Shown piece by piece: positions 51,498 to 58,745 of a stretch of 64,000 bases of DNA. The stretch is taken from positions 1 to 64,000 of the forward strand of contig DASVQE010000099.1 in assembly GCA_036389275.1 (NCBI GenBank). The letters run 5' to 3'. The DNA comes from QHVT01 sp036389275. GTDB lineage: Bacteria > Acidobacteriota > Thermoanaerobaculia > Gp7-AA8. The notes beneath the pieces were generated by a model that was not told the DNA's origin, searched no databases, and saw only the letters and a list, made by a program, of their open reading frames with translations. The position numbers were made by a program, and so were the translations under genes. How positions within the stretch are numbered: the stretch's first letter is position 1; every line of letters begins with the position of its first letter.

Positions 51498-52564
51498 ATC
51501 TCACCTCGCGGCTGCGGCGTGATCGTGGTGATGTGCTGCGTCTCGTTGTTCGTCACGGTGATGAACCCCCAGATGCGTGGCACCGGAATCGGCGGCGAGC
51601 AGATGATGCACTGCTGCGGTCCCTGGATCTGCACGCGCACCTCGTCGTTGCCCTTGGTGAAAAAGTCGGAGAGCTCCGCGTACTGCGGCTCGAACGGCAG
51701 CGTGCCGCCGGTGAGCAGCACCTCGCGCGTCTGGCCGCGCACCGTCACCTGCACCGGCACCGGCTCCGGCCAGACGCTGTACAGACGGAGCGTGATGCGG
51801 AAGCGCGCGTCGCCCGGCACGCCGTTCAGCGTGAACGGCGTCGTCACGAAGCGATCGAACCGCACGACAGGCATTTCGGTGCCGAAGTTCGTGGCGCTGC
51901 GGCTCAGATCGAACGCGCGCAACGTCATCGACAGTTGATGCGCCGTTCCCGGCATCGCGTAGATCACGCGGCCCGGACGGCCGTTCGGCGCGAGCGCGCC
52001 CGCCGGAATCTCAGAGCCTGCGCCGAGCCCGATCGGGTGGAACGGATTCGGCGGGACGCAGGTGATCGGGATGTTGCACGCCGCGTCGAAGCCGAACAGC
52101 AGCGTGTCTTCGGGACCGTCGTTCGAGACGCGCAGCTCGGTCGCGAAGAGCGACCCAAATGCGCCGGAGACCGGCTGCGTGTAGACCGACAGCAGAATCG
52201 CGTCGAGGCCGAGGGTCGGGTCGCCCGTGTACGTGAAGGCGTCGCGCAGACCGCCGACGCCGTCGGGCTGATAGACCGTGACCTCGACCGGCCCCGGCAG
52301 ATGCGGCGGCGCGATCGCGCGGATCGTGCTCGTGTTGATCAGCGTGGCCGCCGCCGGCGTGTCGCCGAAGAAGACCGCGATCGGCCGCGGCAGACATTGC
52401 GTCGGCGGCGCCGGGCACTGCTCGGTGAACATCTCTCCGGAGATCGTCACGACCGTTCCGCCGCTCACGCTTCCCGAGGAAGGCGAGACGCTGCGGACGA
52501 CCGGGATGGCGAAGAGAGAAGAGGAGAGGAAGAGCGAGAGAACAGCGGTGGCGGCCAGGCGCAT
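51494..52564 (-). CDS. Secreted tandem paralogue 4 with N-terminal IPT/TIG domain
   Basis: 356 residues and first of the set. Signal peptide (SSSLFA), IPT/TIG domain at about 20-115 (VRSVSPSSGSVSGGTVVTIS; IRAIAPPHLPGPVEVTVYQ), then the shared body (LDAILLSVYTQPVSGAFGSL; LRAFDLSRSATNFGTEMPVV; RFRITLRLYSVWPEPVPVQ; WGFITVTNNETQHITTITPQ). Paired cysteines in the TIG part (CPAPPTQC) and the body (CNIPITC) suggest disulfides, consistent with export. An AT-rich promoter-like sequence lies just upstream. Confidence 0.82.
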   Translation of the reverse strand: MRLAATAVLSLFLSSSLFAIPVVRSVSPSSGSVSGGTVVTISGEMFTEQCPAPPTQCLPRPIAVFFGDTPAAATLINTSTIRAIAPPHLPGPVEVTVYQPDGVGGLRDAFTYTGDPTLGLDAILLSVYTQPVSGAFGSLFATELRVSNDGPEDTLLFGFDAACNIPITCVPPNPFHPIGLGAGSEIPAGALAPNGRPGRVIYAMPGTAHQLSMTLRAFDLSRSATNFGTEMPVVRFDRFVTTPFTLNGVPGDARFRITLRLYSVWPEPVPVQVTVRGQTREVLLTGGTLPFEPQYAELSDFFTKGNDEVRVQIQGPQQCIICSPPIPVPRIWGFITVTNNETQHITTITPQPRGEM

Positions 52565-52571
52565 TCATGCG

Positions 52572-52581
52572 GTTATAGCAT
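52572..52581 (-). promoter_or_regulatory. Extended -10 promoter, possibly leaderless, for the paralogue operon
   Basis: Read leftward: TATGCTATAAC, an extended -10 (TGC-TATAAC) in a locally AT-rich island (AATAAATTTATGC). Only 7 nt separate the -10 from the ATG at 52564, so transcription would start at or next to the start codon. No convincing -35 was found at the normal distance. The call is inference from one site. Confidence 0.4.
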
Positions 52582-52613
52582 AAATTTATTGCGCGTGGAC
52601 TGCGGGTGCCAGT

Positions 52614-54269
52614 TCAATCTGCCCGAAAGTGCGCGCCGATCGAGCGCGGGTTCCGGATCGCCGCCGACGCCACGATGGCCGCCATCTGCTGACCGTGGAA
52701 GAGCTCCACGATCGACTTGCTGATGGTCGACTCGTGGTAGTACTTCGTGAGGCGGTTGCCGAGCTGGCGCATGTCCGCCACCGCGCGCTTGAGCCGCTCG
52801 TAGGTGCGCACGATCCCGACGTAGTTCCACATCGTGTGCTGGATGGTGGTCCAGTCCTGCAGGATCAGCGCGGGATCCTCGAGGTTCTCTTTGCCCGGCG
52901 GCTGCCAATCCGGAATGGTGGAGAGAATGCCTTCATGCACCCGGCCGCGGCCGGCCGGCAGCGACGAGAAGGCGCGCTGCACCGCCGGCGACGCGCTCGA
53001 CGCCGCGCCTTCGAGCTTGGCCCGGATCGACTGCGCCGCGTAGTAGCCCCACGTCACGCCCTCGAGCAGCGATGTCGAGGCGAGGCGATTCGCGCCGTGC
53101 AGTCCCGAGCAGGAGGTCTCGCCGACCGCGTACAGCCGGCTCAGCGTCGTCTCGCCGTGCGTGTTCACCAGGATCCCGCCGCAGAAGTAGTGCGCCGCCG
53201 GCACGACCGGGATCGGGTCGCGGGTGATGTCGACGCCGATCTCCTCACACGCCGCGGCGATGTTCGGGAAGCGCTCGCGGATCGGCTGGTGTCCGTCGTA
53301 GAAGTTCGCCAGGTCGAGATAGACGAACTCCTCCTTGTTCTGGGTCATCTCGTCGACGATGGCGCGGGCCACGATGTCGCGCGGCGCGAGGTCTTTCTGC
53401 GCCGGCGCGTAGCGCTGCATGAAGTATTCGCCGCGCTGGTTTCTCAGCCGCGCTCCTTCGCCGCGCAGCGCCTCGGAGATCAGAAAGTGATTGGCCTTCT
53501 TGTCCGCGAGCGCCGTCGGATGGAACTGCACGTACTCGGCGTTCATGATCCGCGCGCCGGCGCGATGCGCCATCACCACGCCGTCGCCGAGGGAACTGCG
53601 GGTGTTCGTGGTGTGCAGATAGATCTGCCCGAGACCGCCGGTGGCGAGGATGACGAAGTCGGCGAAGACGGTATAGACGTCGGTGGTCTCGTTGTCGAGC
53701 AGATAGGCGCCGACGCATTCGTTGGTGAGGCGGTAGCGCACCTGCACGTCGTTGGGATGGTGGTGCGTGGTGAGGAGGTCGATGGCGGTGACGTTGGTGG
53801 CGAGCCTGATGTTCGGCTCGGCCTTGACGCGATTGAGCAGCGAGGTCTCGATGGCGCGGCCGGTGGCGTCGCCGGCGTGAATGATGCGCGAGACCGAGTG
53901 CGCGCCTTCCTGCGTCAGATCGAGCTCGCCCTCGACGTTGGTCGAGAACGGCACGTGCACTTCGTCGAGCAGCAGTTCCTTGACGACCGGCGGACCTTCC
54001 TCCGCGAGAAAGCGCACCGCCTCGTAATTCGAGATGCCGGCACCGGCGCGCAGGATGTCGTCGACGAGCTTCTCCGCGGTGTCGTTCTCACCCTGATAGA
54101 TGATGCCGCCCTGCGCCCACGCGGTGTTGCAGTCGGCCGGATCGACGGCCTTGGTGACGAGCACCACTTCGATGCCGGCCGAGGCGAGCGTGAAGGCGGT
54201 GGTGAGCCCGGCGATGCCGGTGCCGATCACGAGGACGGGAACGTGCTGTCTGTGCTGCAGCTTCGACAC
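52614..54269 (-). CDS. nadB: L-aspartate oxidase
   Basis: 551 residues. The FAD-dependent first enzyme of quinolinate and NAD synthesis from aspartate. FAD-binding VLVIGTGIAGLTTAFTLASA, TAWAQGGIIYQGENDTAE, catalytic region ALRGEGARLRN and HYFCGGILVNTHGETT, and LYAVGETSCSGLHGANRLAS. The C-terminal helical domain shows QHTMWNYVGIVRTYERLK. nadA and nadC are not in the window. It precedes the paralogue operon by 49 bp. Confidence 0.97.
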   Translation of the reverse strand: MSKLQHRQHVPVLVIGTGIAGLTTAFTLASAGIEVVLVTKAVDPADCNTAWAQGGIIYQGENDTAEKLVDDILRAGAGISNYEAVRFLAEEGPPVVKELLLDEVHVPFSTNVEGELDLTQEGAHSVSRIIHAGDATGRAIETSLLNRVKAEPNIRLATNVTAIDLLTTHHHPNDVQVRYRLTNECVGAYLLDNETTDVYTVFADFVILATGGLGQIYLHTTNTRSSLGDGVVMAHRAGARIMNAEYVQFHPTALADKKANHFLISEALRGEGARLRNQRGEYFMQRYAPAQKDLAPRDIVARAIVDEMTQNKEEFVYLDLANFYDGHQPIRERFPNIAAACEEIGVDITRDPIPVVPAAHYFCGGILVNTHGETTLSRLYAVGETSCSGLHGANRLASTSLLEGVTWGYYAAQSIRAKLEGAASSASPAVQRAFSSLPAGRGRVHEGILSTIPDWQPPGKENLEDPALILQDWTTIQHTMWNYVGIVRTYERLKRAVADMRQLGNRLTKYYHESTISKSIVELFHGQQMAAIVASAAIRNPRSIGAHFRAD

Positions 54270-54297
54270 GGGCGCGATTGTACTTCGCGCGCGAAGT

Positions 54298-54334
54298 CCG
54301 TCCTCCCGCCGCGCGATCGGCGGCGGGAGGACGG
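54298..54334 (-). terminator. 15-bp perfect hairpin between the 737-residue gene and nadB
   Basis: CCGTCCTCCCGCCGC, loop GCGATCG, GCGGCGGGAGGACGG. It begins 10 bp past the stop of the upstream gene (read leftward) and ends 28 bp before the nadB start. No T tract; likely a terminator or stabilising 3' end. Confidence 0.6.
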
Positions 54335-54344
54335 GAGCGAAACC

Positions 54345-56558
54345 TCAGAAGATCGCGAAGCCGACTGCCTTCGACGTGAAGAACGTGCTGCCGCCGTTGC
54401 TGTTGCGGATGGTGCGGTCCCACGCGCGGAGCAGAACGGTGTAGCCGCACGGATCGATCGTGGCCGCGTTGACGATCGACCAGAGGCCGGTGACGCCGCC
54501 GCTGCCGTCGTCGCCGTGATCGCTCAGCGCGGTGCACGCGCGCACCGTCGTCACCACGCCGTTGATCCGCGTCTGCGCCGCGTTCACGTGCGTCGACGGC
54601 TGCAGGTCGAGGGTGTACTGACTGAAATACGGATGGATGACTTTCACCCGGCCGTCGAGCCGCAGCGGCGTTCCGGAGAGATCGGTGCCGTGCGGATAGA
54701 GCTTGCAGTCGCCGCCCTGGATCACGATGTCGACGTCGTAGGCGGTGTCGATGCTCGTGCCCCAGTTCGGGCTGGTGGTGAAGTCTTTGTTGTTCACTTC
54801 GATCGTGACGGTCTGCTCGCCGGTGATGACGATCGGGCCGCTCGCGACGTTGCTGTCGGTGTACTGCAACTGGATGTCGTACGTGCCCTGCTCCGCCGCG
54901 CCGGTGTTCCACCATCCGAGGAGCGCGGTGCGCTCGAGAATCGGGAACGGTGCGGTCGGATTCTCGAGGTACGGGCGCCAGCCGTTCGCATCGGCATTCA
55001 CCGTCACGAATTCCTTCGGATAGAGCGGATCGCTCGGCAGCGGATGCATCAGCTCGATCGTGAACGGATTGACGAGCGTGGTCCACGCGCTCGTGCCGCT
55101 CTTGCGCACGCGCAGCCGGTAATGCACGGAGCCGGGCGTGCCGGTGCCGTAGATGCGGCCGCCGATGCGGATCGCGCCGCCCCACGGGCGATACGTCGAC
55201 GGTCCGGGCGTGCCGGGATAGGCGAGGTGCGTGGCCGGATCGATGTTCTCCATCGTCACGTTGCCGATGTCGTAGAGCAGATGGGTGATGCCGAGGCCGC
55301 CGCTCTGGCCGGGCCGCAGTTGCACGAGGACGTCGACGCGGTTGCCCCAGGTGTTGAGGTCCCACGGATCGGTCGTCGACGGCAGCGAAGACCACGACAG
55401 CACGGCGCGGATGCGGATGACGTTCACGTTCGCGCACTTTTTGAGGTGCTGCAGGATCTTCGGCGTCGGGAGCTGCACGGCGTAGTCGATGGCGTCGGTG
55501 TGCGGCACGTCGTGCACTTCGACGCTGGCGGTGCCGAGGTAGTCGAACGAGCCGTTGTTGTTCCAGTCGGCCCAGAAGGCGACGTGCTCCTGCGAGCCGA
55601 GCTCGCAGAGGCTGCCGCTGTAGCCGACGGCCTTCTTCACGCGGACGATCGCGCCGAGCGTGTCGCGGGCCGGGTTGAGGCCGACGCAGGTGAGCTCTTC
55701 GTAGTCGACATTCGCCTTGTCATTCAGCGCGGCGATCAGTTTCGACAGATCGATCTTGAGCGCTTTCAGCAGCCCTTCGTTGAAGGTGACGTTCGTCGGC
55801 GCCAGCGGCTTCAGCGCCGCGAGCGTCTGCGGCTGCGAGGCCGCGAAGGCCAGCCGGTGCTCCGCCCTCGCCTCGGTGTACATCTGCGCCTTCGACAGGA
55901 AGTCGGGCTGCACCGGCTTGAACTTCAGGAACGTGGCCGGACCGAGGGTCGCGCCGATGTTTGCGTCGAGAACGCCGGCATTGACCGCGTCGATCGGGAG
56001 GAAGCCGAGGCGCGGCTTGAGCTGCACGCGCGTATCGACGCGGTTGCCGAATACCGGCGTCGCATTCGGATCGGTCGACGGCGGCGTGTTCCAGGAGAGG
56101 ATCGCCCGCACCTTCGGCAGCACGGCGGTCCGGCACAGCTTGCGATGCGGGTCGGCGTCGAGCGGCAGTTGCACGAGGTAGCGCAGCGGATGCTGCGGCC
56201 CCGGATCGTCGTCGGGGATGTCGTGCACCTGCACGGTGCCGATGCCGGCGTCCTGGAAGCCCGCGCCGTCTTCGTAGTCGACGAAGAAGCGTACGTACTC
56301 GGTCGAGCCGGCGGCGCAGAGACCGCCGCTGTAGCCGCTCGAGCGTTTGATCGTCACCGTCGCTTCGAGCAGCGAGAGCTCGGGGTTGTAGCCCACGCAT
56401 CCCAGCTCTTCCCACGAGGTGATGCCGGTACCGATCTGCAGTCCATTGAATGTCGACAGAGCGAGAACCTGCTGCCGGCCGGCGAGGACTTTCGCCGCGA
56501 TCTTGTCGTTCGATACGAACGCCAGATTGGTGAGTTTTTTTGCGTCAACGGTTGCCAT
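54345..56558 (-). CDS. Large protein with two copies of a cysteine-containing domain, unknown function
   Basis: 737 residues, no signal peptide or membrane helix. Two homologous modules of about 95 residues start near residues 49 and 291. Each reads W/Y-EEL-x-CVG-x-NP, then K-x-x-GYSG-x-LC-x-x-GS-x-E-x-V-x-F, a Dx(D/E/N)-rich turn, and T-x-x-V-x-VHD-(I/V)-P, and continues to a VRAILSWN/IRAVLSWS strand and G-NRVD-x-x-VQL. The spacing suggests a beta-sandwich with metal- or disulfide-type residues. The C-terminal 250 residues are beta-rich (HYRLRVRKSGTSAWTTL; TYDIQLQYTDSN; DPCGYTVLLRAWDRTI) and different. I do not recognise a named domain. It lies 85 bp after the NYN-domain gene. Confidence 0.75.
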   Translation of the reverse strand: MATVDAKKLTNLAFVSNDKIAAKVLAGRQQVLALSTFNGLQIGTGITSWEELGCVGYNPELSLLEATVTIKRSSGYSGGLCAAGSTEYVRFFVDYEDGAGFQDAGIGTVQVHDIPDDDPGPQHPLRYLVQLPLDADPHRKLCRTAVLPKVRAILSWNTPPSTDPNATPVFGNRVDTRVQLKPRLGFLPIDAVNAGVLDANIGATLGPATFLKFKPVQPDFLSKAQMYTEARAEHRLAFAASQPQTLAALKPLAPTNVTFNEGLLKALKIDLSKLIAALNDKANVDYEELTCVGLNPARDTLGAIVRVKKAVGYSGSLCELGSQEHVAFWADWNNNGSFDYLGTASVEVHDVPHTDAIDYAVQLPTPKILQHLKKCANVNVIRIRAVLSWSSLPSTTDPWDLNTWGNRVDVLVQLRPGQSGGLGITHLLYDIGNVTMENIDPATHLAYPGTPGPSTYRPWGGAIRIGGRIYGTGTPGSVHYRLRVRKSGTSAWTTLVNPFTIELMHPLPSDPLYPKEFVTVNADANGWRPYLENPTAPFPILERTALLGWWNTGAAEQGTYDIQLQYTDSNVASGPIVITGEQTVTIEVNNKDFTTSPNWGTSIDTAYDVDIVIQGGDCKLYPHGTDLSGTPLRLDGRVKVIHPYFSQYTLDLQPSTHVNAAQTRINGVVTTVRACTALSDHGDDGSGGVTGLWSIVNAATIDPCGYTVLLRAWDRTIRNSNGGSTFFTSKAVGFAIF

Positions 56559-56643
56559 CGAGAGAGAACCTTCTTTCTCCGCGCCCGCGGGTGCGCGGTG
56601 AACACCGGTGCTGTTCTCGATAGTGACGGCAGGAACGGAAACG

Positions 56644-57399
56644 TTACGCGGCCGGCTGCGCGAATCCCGTGATCACGTAGGAGCCCGACTTGAGGTCCTT
56701 CTTGATCTTGATGATCTCGTTCTTCTGCGCGTCCTCCAGCAGGTCGCTGAAGGTGTTGTAGCCGTAGTACTCCTCGTTGAAGGTGGGCTTCTTGCGCTGC
56801 ATGGTCTGCTTGACCATCGAGCCCCAGAGGATCTCTTTGTTCTCGCGCATGAGCGCTTTGATCGAGTCGATGAGGAGCTTGAAGACTTCGCTCTTCTTCT
56901 TGTCCTGGAAGGCGACGGTGGGCGCCTTCTGCACGCCGCGCACGAGGTCTTCGTAGAAGATCCATTCGTCGCAGTTGTCGATCAGCAGGTCGCTCGAGGA
57001 GTTCTTCACGCCGCAGCCGATGACGTACTTGTCGTTCTCCTTCAGCTTGGAGACGAGCGGCGAAAAGTCGGAGTCGCCCGAGGCGATGACGAAGAGGTCG
57101 ATGTGCTCCTTCGACCAGCACATGTCCATGGCGTCGACCGCCATGCGGATGTCGGCGGAGTTTTTCCCGGAGTAGCCGCGGCCGGGGATCTCGATCAGCT
57201 CGACGGCCGCCTCGTGCAGCTCGCGCTTGTAGTCGGGGAACTTGTCCCAGTCGCAGTAGGCGCGCTTGACGACGATCTTCCCTTTCTCGAGCAGGCGCTC
57301 GAGGACCAGGCTCACTTCGAATTTCTTGTACTTCGCGTCCATCACGCCGATGGCGATGTTCTCGAAGTCGATGAATAGTGCAATCTTGCTTTCACTCAT
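56644..57399 (-). CDS. NYN-domain protein with C-terminal OST-HTH/LOTUS-like domain
   Basis: 251 residues. The PIN-like NYN fold (KIALFIDFENIAIGVMDAKY; DWDKFPDYKRELHEAAVELI; KNSADIRMAVDAMDMCWSKE; LFVIASGDSDFSPLVSKLKE) has the conserved Asp residues (FID, SAD, SGDSD) of a metal-dependent ribonuclease. The C-terminal LKSG-ended part (MVKQTMQRKKPTFNEEYYGY, then FSDLLEDAQKNEIIKIKKD) matches OST-HTH/LOTUS RNA-binding domains, as in LabA/YaiI-like DUF88 proteins. It is likely an RNA-acting enzyme; the target is unknown. ATG at 57399 chosen over an upstream start at 57507. Confidence 0.9.
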   Translation of the reverse strand: MSESKIALFIDFENIAIGVMDAKYKKFEVSLVLERLLEKGKIVVKRAYCDWDKFPDYKRELHEAAVELIEIPGRGYSGKNSADIRMAVDAMDMCWSKEHIDLFVIASGDSDFSPLVSKLKENDKYVIGCGVKNSSSDLLIDNCDEWIFYEDLVRGVQKAPTVAFQDKKKSEVFKLLIDSIKALMRENKEILWGSMVKQTMQRKKPTFNEEYYGYNTFSDLLEDAQKNEIIKIKKDLKSGSYVITGFAQPAA

Positions 57400-57550
57400 G
57401 GTGCGGGACGAGTTGTCGACGTCGTCGTCGCCATCCTCGTGGCTTTCGAATCGCGGTCTGCGCGGCACGGCGGGCAGTCTACCAAACGGGTGCCTTCCTG
57501 CAGCCATTCCGCGCGGAGCTCAGCCGTATCGCGCAGTACACTACGCGGCC

Positions 57551-58504
57551 GTGAAGCGCTACGTCACCCTGGCCCGGCCGTTCACGCTGATGCCGCCGCT
57601 GCTCGGCATCGTCTCCGGCGCGGTCTGCGCCTGGGGCTCGGCGCACAATCCCGATCCGTCGCGCACGCTGACGACCTCGGTGATCCTGACGGTGGTGCTC
57701 GGCTCGGTCTGCGCGGCGTTTCTCAACGCGGCGAACAACGCGCTCAATCAGATTTACGACCTCGAGATCGATCGCATCAACAAGCCGAACCGGCCGCTGG
57801 TGACGGGCGAGCTGTCGATCCCGCAGGCCTGGACGTTCACCTGGATCATGTACGCGCTCGGCACGCTGCCGACGTGGCTGGTGGTGGTCTATCCGTTCTC
57901 GACGTGGATGCAGAAGCTGCTCGCGCCGCTGCCGCTGCACGAGTGTTTCTTCATCTACATGATCGCGCTGGTGTCGACGTTCGTGTACTCGGTTCCCGCG
58001 CTCGGCCGCACCAAAGCGCATCCGCTCGGCGCGAATCTCACCATCGCCATTCCGCGCGGCTGTCTGCTGAAAGTGGCCGGCTGGACGATGGTGGCGCGTG
58101 CGACGTTCGCCGAGCCGTGGTTCATCGGCTCGATCTTCATGCTGTTTCTCCTCGGCGCCGCCTCGACGAAGGATTTCAGCGACATCGAAGGCGATCGCGC
58201 CGGCGGCTGCCGCACGCTGCCGATCGCATTCGGTGTCCGCCGCGCCGCCTGGATGATCGCGCCGTTTTTCATCTTTCCCTGGCTGCTGATGCCGATCGGC
58301 GCCCGCACGGGCGTGCTCACCGGCAACGCCACGTTCCTGTCCGCTCTCGGATTTTTTCTCGCCGCCTGGGGCGCCTACACGGTCTGGCTGATCGTGCGCA
58401 ATCCGGACGAGCTGACGTCGACCGAGAACCACCCGTCATGGCGCCACATGTACCTGATGATGATGGCCGCGCAGATCGGCTTCGCCTTGGCGTACGTCGT
58501 CTGA
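57551..58504 (+). CDS. UbiA-family prenyltransferase
   Basis: 317 residues with eight to nine membrane helices. The first Asp motif is NALNQIYDLEIDRINKPNRP, the second DFSDIEGDRAGG, both typical of UbiA and close to the chlorophyll-synthase/GGGP-synthase pattern (N-x-x-x-D-x-x-x-D-x-x-NxPNRP). It joins a polyprenyl group to an aromatic or other acceptor in the membrane; the acceptor is unknown. The start is GTG at 57551, divergent from the NYN gene. Its stop codon is inside the large palindrome. Confidence 0.88.
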   Translation: MKRYVTLARPFTLMPPLLGIVSGAVCAWGSAHNPDPSRTLTTSVILTVVLGSVCAAFLNAANNALNQIYDLEIDRINKPNRPLVTGELSIPQAWTFTWIMYALGTLPTWLVVVYPFSTWMQKLLAPLPLHECFFIYMIALVSTFVYSVPALGRTKAHPLGANLTIAIPRGCLLKVAGWTMVARATFAEPWFIGSIFMLFLLGAASTKDFSDIEGDRAGGCRTLPIAFGVRRAAWMIAPFFIFPWLLMPIGARTGVLTGNATFLSALGFFLAAWGAYTVWLIVRNPDELTSTENHPSWRHMYLMMMAAQIGFALAYVV

Positions 58505-58745
58505 TCCGAATGCTCTGATGTCGCGCGACTGATCGGGGGACGACCGGGGGCCTCCGGCGGCTGGGGCCGAGGGCCCCAGACCCCATCTGGTTGGCCTAGC
58601 CTCCACGCCACATCAGCGGAATCTTGGCGAGTCTGTGGCGTGGAGGCTAGGCCAACCAACGGGGTCCGGGGCGCGTGGCCCCGGCCGCCGGAGGCCTCCC
58701 GTCGTTCCCCGAATCAGTCGCGCGACATCAGAGCATTCGGATCAG
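58501..58745. repeat. About 245-bp palindrome joining the 3' ends of two convergent genes
   Basis: Perfect 33-bp arms lie at 58501-58533 and 58713-58745 (CTGATCCGAATGCTCTGATG…), each containing the stop codon of the adjoining gene. Inside are imperfect arms: GGGGGCCTCCGGCGGCTGGG against CCCCGGCCGCCGGAGGCC, and GGTTGGCCTAGCCTCCACGC against GCGTGGAGGCTAGGCCAACC. The apex loop is about 21 nt around 58613-58633. The element at 1-95 is a half copy. No open frame or transposase is associated. Confidence 0.93.

Noticed and set aside
52600..52640. Sigma-54 promoter (TGGCAC seen on the - strand) before the paralogue operon
   Set aside because: TGGCACCCGCAGTCCAC lacks the TTGC element at the required spacing.
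52629..56672. Open frame of 1347 codons on the + strand
   Set aside because: Antisense to nadB and the 737-residue gene, both of which have clear family motifs or internal duplication. Composition is typical of a GC shadow.
58501..58745. Insertion sequence or MITE with terminal inverted repeats
   Set aside because: No transposase and no flanking target-site duplication; the arms include the coding ends of the neighbours. A palindromic 3'-end element fits better, although a MITE origin is not excluded.
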